This document shows, piece by piece, positions 16,799 to 22,191 of a stretch of 22,191 bases of DNA (positions within the stretch are counted from its first letter, which is position 1; every line of letters begins with the position of its first letter). The notes below the pieces were generated by a model. The model was not told the origin of the DNA and did not search any database. It saw only the letters and a program-made list of their open reading frames with translations. The position numbers and the translations under genes are program-made. The DNA is taken from NCBI GenBank assembly GCA_000695325.1, contig AVPN01000755.1, forward strand, positions 16,219 to 38,409, written 5' to 3'. Origin of the DNA: Pleurobrachia bachei. Its lineage: Eukaryota > Ctenophora > Tentaculata > Cydippida > Pleurobrachiidae.

Positions 16799-19700
16799 AT
16801 GAGGATAACCATATTCCTCCTTTCCCTGGCCCTTGCCAGCACAACTCACTACTCCGAGACTATTGATATTGATGACAATGATGACTTCAGCAATGATGAA
16901 GAAATGGGAGGAGGAGTTGTCGAGGAGCAGGTATCACCTGTACCTATCAAGATATTTCCCTACCCCTCAAAACACCTGTTTAGTTCAACTGAGGAACGGT
17001 TCATTATTGATGAGGTAAAGGTCTGGATGGGCGCCAAATATTGTATGTCTGAGAACAGTAGTACATATGTGATTATAATTTATATTCTCTCTACATATTG
17101 CATAATAATAAGTGACTGATACTGCCTCAATTTACAAGCTGAGTATTGGTTATCCCTCAGGTATTTGCGAGTTCGTATTCCCACAAGGGGGCCTATAAAG
17201 CGGTAAAAGGTATTGAAACTACTGGTGGACATGTAATACTCTACTTCTACCCAACATCTTTTGGTGAGCACAATTACAACATCAATTCCTTAGTTATGAT
17301 TTTATCAGTTCTCATCCCCTCCAATAATTGCCCTACTTTAACACAACCCCCTCCATTCAGACAAATGCCTGCTGGAGTGCGGGATAATACAGAGAATTGA
17401 TAAGTTTGGTCGTCTCCACACACCCCAGCTCTACGTCACTCACACGGGAAGGTTGAAGGTCCTCGCTTACGGGTCTGGTCTGGGGAAGGTCATGACTTTT
17501 GATAGGAACCTAAAACTGTTCACATGGCACAAGGTACTTAATTGCTGGGGGAATGATGATAATCTCTACGAGACACTCTAGAGTGTTCCAATTCATTATT
17601 TGAAACTCCCGCCATTTGTCAGTGATTGTGTCTTTTCATTCTTCCATTCTAAGGCAATTCAACTATTTCTGTCATCCCTCTCTGAACGGGATATGAGTGT
17701 CTACATTAATTTACTACTTCCAGATAGTCCTCTCGATGGATGATACGGAGCTGAGGGTGTGTGTCAGTACAGTGTTTACCTCCCACTGCCACATCTACAT
17801 CGATAAAACATACGAGTTCAGTCCCAATGGGGTTTGGGTTCTTGGTAAGTATGGGGTGTCAGTTTTCACAGCAGTTGTCATTTACCCACATACCGAACAC
17901 AATGCATATTTTAGAATAAAACCTGGAAATTGGAATATTGAGTCGCCTGATTCAGTTACCATGGAAATCATGTATGATGTAATTGACGTTAAAAGCTCTT
18001 GCTTGAGGTGAACTCAATGGGTGAGCTAGAATGTTCACACCCTGTGTTTGTTAGGTGGTACAGCCCATAAGAAGGGAGCTCCTGGGTTTTTGAAGGAGCT
18101 AACAATAATTCCTGGAGATACAGCGGCTGATGATTACTATCAGGATGTGGTTAACGTAAACAAGGTAACAGGGCTCCGCGATGTAAAGTCTGCAAAGGGT
18201 GCGGGATTGGGGTTATCTACGGTTCAGTTTCGGCACTGTGCAGTGTGCACCTTCTTTTTCTTTCTCCTGATTCTCAAAACCTTTGAAGATTCCTCAATTA
18301 ACATATATTTCAGGCTATCAAATTCGAGGACCCCATTTTCACCCTACCCCTGGCGGAGGTAGTTTTCTTGTGTCAGGCGGGAAGTATCTCTAGAATCCCT
18401 CTGCTAGAGAGGATCACCCCGGAATCGCTAGGTAGGTAGTCATTTGTTTCGCAGTTACCACTTACCAGGTGTAGGCAGTAGGGGTTTATAGTTTATACTG
18501 TCCCATTCTCTCTTCTGTTGTTTTTATTTTAGCAGAAACAAGGGGGGTCAGAGGAGATACTTTATGCCTATCACAGTTCTTTACCGTTTTACAGAGTGCA
18601 GTAACGAGGTTTACCCGCGTTCTACATCATGTTCAGTACAGCAGGGACTCCTTGTGCACCAGAAAAGGGAAGAGAGACTAGTCCTAGAGCTACAAATAAT
18701 TCACCAACATATATCCAGTGTAATGAAATGCACATCTAAACCAGAGTAAGAGCTGCTAATTGTTCTGTTAATTATGCTGAATGCTATAGTAATGAAAGTT
18801 GGTGGTTCTGTACAGAAATGGTAACCGTCATCTCCTAGGCGAGTTCTCCGTGACTATCTACGCAATGGGAGAACCTCTCTAAAAGCCCTCTCTGAATCCC
18901 TCCTGGAAACCCCAACCACTACACCACCCTGCACCATTGTGTCTCTGTGGATCCTGGCGTCTTGCCATGCCACCCCTGACCACCTTTACAAGCTGGCTGT
19001 ACTACTAAAATCAGGGGTGATCCTGTCTCTACATGCCCAGCTAGCGAGGGAGCTGACACTGGCAGCTGCTGTTCAGGGCTCTGTCCTGGCTAACTTAGAC
19101 CTGGCCACACAGGGTCAAACATGTGCTACTCAATTCGGTAGGTTTACACGATATTCTTATGAACAATTTGCCTAACCAACATGAATAATTTTCTCAATTG
19201 TCAAAGATCTGAAAATAAATTCACCCCTCTCCCTCTCTCACCCTATGTTTTAGCATACTACGGGGCGGTGGCAGAGCAATACATGGAGAAATGGAAGAGT
19301 GGACAGGAGGTAGATCTCATAGCTGCAGAAAGGGTCCGATTAAAACATGGAGTTCTGGGACAGTTTGAGGGGTCCGATGAAGAGGTCTTCCAGTTCTTAC
19401 ACATGCAGGCCGAGCAGGTTTGTCATTATTACAACATTACATTCCATGAAGTAATGACATCTTTGAGGACTGTGTGATAGTGATTGTCCGAACAAAATTT
19501 TCTAATTATTAAAATGTTTAATATCAGGGTGACCCAGAAGCGCAAGCCAATGTAGCTCGTATGTTCTACTGGGGACAAGGTGGTCAAGATAGGGATATGG
19601 ATAGGGCGTTTGAGATGCAGAATGCAGCCGCTGTTCAGGGACATGCTGATGGCCTTTTTGATACGGGGATCATGTTACTGAAGGGACAGGGAACTCCAAA

Positions 19701-21650
19701 AAACGTAAGAAGGAAACCTTCAAAAAGCACAAATTAATGGTTTTGAGTTCAAATCTTGAACTGTTCATACTGTCTCCACGAGAGTCGAGGCGAACCGTCC
19801 GATTCAAAACACATCAAGTGTACTGCAGTATTTATCTGTTGGTGATATGAATAACAAGTTCACTAGGTAACAAAAGCCCGGCAGTACCTTGAGAAGGCCG
19901 TGAAGGCAGGCCACAAGGCTGCACCTGGGACATTGGGTTACCTGGAACTAAATGAAAATGGGAATGTAACCGGGGCAGTTCACTACTTTAACATCTCACA
20001 CTCACTGGGTGATGCCGATGCGACACATAACCTTGCTGTGATACAGTCATTTTACAAACCCTTCGAATCAGACCCGGTATGAACAAGTTTTTAATTTTGA
20101 ATTTGATGTTTTTAATTCTTGTTTTTAAGAAGAGAGGGTTAATCGAGCAAGGCAATTTGTTTCGATCTCTCTAAGTTTTATCAATCTGAACGAACCCCCT
20201 CATTCCCCTATTTCCCCTAACCCTTCCCCCCACAGTACTACAGCCACCGGATGTTCAAGAAAGCTGCTGAGAGCGGGCACAAGGAAGCCACAATGATAGC
20301 CGCAGAACAAACCCTACACGGTGTACACAAATACAGGCAACTGCCCTGAAGCCCTGAGGTGAGTTGAAATAGAGAATAGAGGTTCTGGGGGGTGTTCCTT
20401 TTAGATTATACAAATGCAGACAATTGACGTGTTGAGAGAGTACTGCACCAGTTAACTGCAGTTATACAAAGAGAGATGAGGTAGCTCTCAGATCGGAAGG
20501 ATCTTCATTCCACCACAATACAAACACTGACCACGCATCGTCTCCCTACGGAAATACAACAACCCATCTGTACAACAACCCATCTGTATAATGTATATCC
20601 TATCTCACACAGCAATCTCTCTTCCAGGTTTATCAGGTCCCTGGCAATTCAAAGTAATGTTGTTACTAAGCTTCACCGGGTCGCCCAGGCACTATTTGAA
20701 GACGGGGAACATGACAAAGCCCTACTTCTGTATCTAACAGCCGCTGAGGCTGGTATTGAAATGTCACAGTATAATGTCGCCTGGCTCTGTCAAGAGTTTG
20801 AGGTATGTTGGGTTGGATTCCAACTGATGGAACTTGTTAACTTCAACTTGAAAATGAGATTTTCACCTCAAATTGTGTGATGATTCTGCTCACTGAGACT
20901 GCTAGTTTGTGGGACGCGCAAGGTCCTTCATACAGAGAACTCAGCGCGATTGCGCGCCACAATCCACCCAGTCCTGCATCTTGTACAACGTGTGCTTGTT
21001 CCCCTGCTCCAGCGATAGAGCAGAGCTCCTCCTCTCTTTCCAACTCTCTACCTCTCTTCAGCTAAAGTACAAGATAGACCGGTGTTCCGAGCGATATTAC
21101 CGTGCCTCAGCTCTGAACGGATATGGACCCTCCCAGGCCATTACGGGGAATAATTTATACAGGGAAGGAAGGTATCGGGATGCAGCGGTGATGTACGGAG
21201 AGGCCGCAGGGAACAATGTGGATGAGGTCAGTTTAATGTACTGTTTGGGTCACCTTTCTGTGTCTTAAAGGAGTTAAATGTTTGATGTCAAAATTTGTTG
21301 AGTAAGGGGTTACTTAACAATGCAAGTCAAAATGGGGTCTGGTATAACCAACTGTCCTCTTTCAGGGTTTGTTCGGTTTGGGCCACTTCTCTCGTCACGG
21401 ACAACCAGTTGGAATCATCACAATTAACTCCACCAGTTACTATTTTGGACCTGAGCCAAACCGGACTCTCACATGGACATTGTGGTCTCAGTGTTTCCAC
21501 ATGGGCTCAGATGCGGCTGTTATAGGGTGCGGGATACCCTTAATTCTGGAATTTATACAAACTATTACACTACAAACTGTCTCATGTGTCATTGCACCAG
21601 CATTTATAACAGTGTTCAGTCTCTCGTTTTGGCTCAGTCGTGGGGTTTAG
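16799..21650 (+). CDS. SEL1L3: SEL1L3-like protein: signal peptide, LamG-like domain, Sel1 repeats, C-terminal TM
   Basis: Fifteen exons: 16799-17014, 17161-17263, 17361-17533, 17724-17844, 18055-18164, 18314-18435, 18533-18745, 18839-19137, 19254-19417, 19528-19704, 19867-20076, 20236-20358, 20628-20802, 21062-21226, 21366-21650; about 884 residues. Layout: signal peptide (MRITIFLLSLALAS); acidic stretch; LamG-like domain (about 92-240, GVWVLGGT close to the end); helical linker; Sel1 repeats from about 453 (AYYGAVAEQY, GDPEAQANVARMFYWGQGG, AGIEMSQYNVAWLCQEFE); C-terminal membrane segment (about 857-880). Order and motifs match human SEL1L3, whose role is poorly known; the Sel1 fold usually scaffolds secretory-pathway complexes. 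One conflict: exon 12 (123 bases) has one base too many for the frame. Read literally it stops at 20347-20349, after 673 residues, whereas the adjacent frame gives NTGNCPEALR, which fits the family and the next exon. Exon 6/7 junction: I chose donor 18436 over 18432 because only it keeps the family frame. Confidence 0.85.
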
Positions 21651-22191
21651 TTTGTATAATCAATGCGTGCCTAATGTTTTATTTGATAATGTGTTTTGTT
21701 CAGAGTCTTTTTTGAGTGTGTCGTTTTTAAATATTAGTTGTCTGTTTAGGTAGGCTGTAGAGGATTGTGTTCAGTAGTTGGTGAGTAACAATTCAGTAGA
21801 GAATGTGATTGTTGCATGGTTCTGAGGGCCCCCAATTTGTATTATTTATCATTTCTCCCTTTATTTCTAACAACCCAAAACCTCCTAGTTTTTATCCGTT
21901 AACCGTGGTACTTTCGGTTTCTTAGAGAACTAACTTTTTACGAAACTACCACGGTTATTAATGAAGGGACACAGATTTGTCTGGGCGAGCATAACAAATA
22001 TTTAGGGGGAAGCACATTGTTAAAATTTAGATTCTTTCAATCAGGGGGCGAGGAGAGGGTGACAGGTTTGGGAGCCTGATCCCAACTCGCGAATGGCAAC
22101 GGGTGAAGGGAAACAGGGGCAAACCTGACACAAAGGAAAGCAGCTCCTTAAACAGTGTATAAAAACTTTAAGGGGTCAGCACAGTTCTTGT
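21651..22191 (+). other. SEL1L3 3' flank or intergenic DNA
   Basis: No exon is visible. The region contains the hairpin at 21900-21957. There is also a weaker inverted pair, 22059-22070 against 22120-22131 (11 of 12 matching, 49-base spacer). No canonical AATAAA is present, so the 3' end of the SEL1L3 transcript cannot be placed. Confidence 0.55.
21900..21957. repeat. Inverted repeat with 17-bp stem and 24-base loop
   Basis: Arms 21900-21916 (TAACCGTGGTACTTTCG) and 21941-21957 are reverse complements at 16 of 17 positions. If transcribed, this would form a compact hairpin about 250 bases after the SEL1L3 stop, so it may lie in the 3' UTR. A foldback transposon relic or a structured UTR element are both possible. 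The stem is short for a miRNA precursor. Confidence 0.75.

Larger units (their letters stand above)
15238..17850 (+). repeat. Tandem segmental duplication, unit B
   Basis: Unit B is the second copy of the segment at 12650-15176: TRIT1 copy B and SEL1L3 exons 1-4. At its 3' end it runs directly into the remaining exons of the full SEL1L3-like gene, so its right edge is probably the ancestral arrangement. Unit A's left flank, with the CpG-rich promoter, is probably the ancestral left edge. Confidence 0.9.

Noticed and set aside
12650-17850. The two TRIT1/SEL1L3 units as uncollapsed haplotypes of one locus
   Set aside because: About 10% protein difference, indels and distinct flanks are too much for ordinary allelic variation. 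A true tandem duplication fits better, although read depth would settle it.
1-22191. CRISPR arrays, retroviral or LTR elements, LINE reverse transcriptase, transposase or toxin genes
   Set aside because: No regularly spaced repeats, no polymerase, integrase, capsid or transposase motifs, and no long terminal repeats were seen. The two direct duplications are gene-bearing segments, not LTRs.

Overview
This window is nuclear DNA of an animal. Every gene is a recognisable animal family, and most are split into short exons by small GT-AG introns, mostly about 90 to 330 bases. All genes lie on the + strand, with under 1 kb between neighbours. The compact layout suggests an invertebrate, possibly an early-branching lineage, but I cannot name it. 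I see no bacterial, viral or retroelement gene.

Layout. (1) 1-66 is a TC microsatellite and 67-1020 is non-coding, apparently the end of a long intron. (2) 1021-3684 holds the last nine exons of a UBXN4 (erasin) homologue, an ER-membrane adaptor for the p97/VCP segregase; it carries two UBX-like domains in tandem, and one intron holds a 43-bp-stem hairpin. (3) 4446-5784 is a five-exon multi-pass membrane protein that I cannot assign. (4) 6446-12017 is TAF3, the TFIID subunit with an N-terminal histone fold and a C-terminal PHD finger. Its middle holds a nearly perfect 1.22-kb direct duplication (6999-8220 and 8252-9473), which creates a surplus exon ending in a stop. (5) 12650-17850 is an older, diverged tandem duplication of about 2.6 kb. 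Each copy carries an intronless tRNA dimethylallyltransferase gene (TRIT1; 12870-14045 and 15456-16637) and the first four exons of a SEL1L3-like gene. Only the second SEL1L3 copy runs on, through 15 exons, to 21650. (6) 21651-22191 is 3' UTR or intergenic DNA with a 17-bp-stem hairpin.

The genes do not form one pathway: they cover ER protein quality control (UBXN4), basal transcription (TAF3), tRNA A37 modification (TRIT1) and a secretory-pathway Sel1-repeat membrane protein (SEL1L3-like). What stands out is local gene remodelling. Two independent tandem duplications of very different age, plus an intragenic domain duplication in UBXN4, have produced a surplus TAF3 exon, two TRIT1 paralogues, and a possible second promoter with a duplicate 5' half for SEL1L3. 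Two genes also show a one-base reading-frame conflict, which may be assembly error or real damage.
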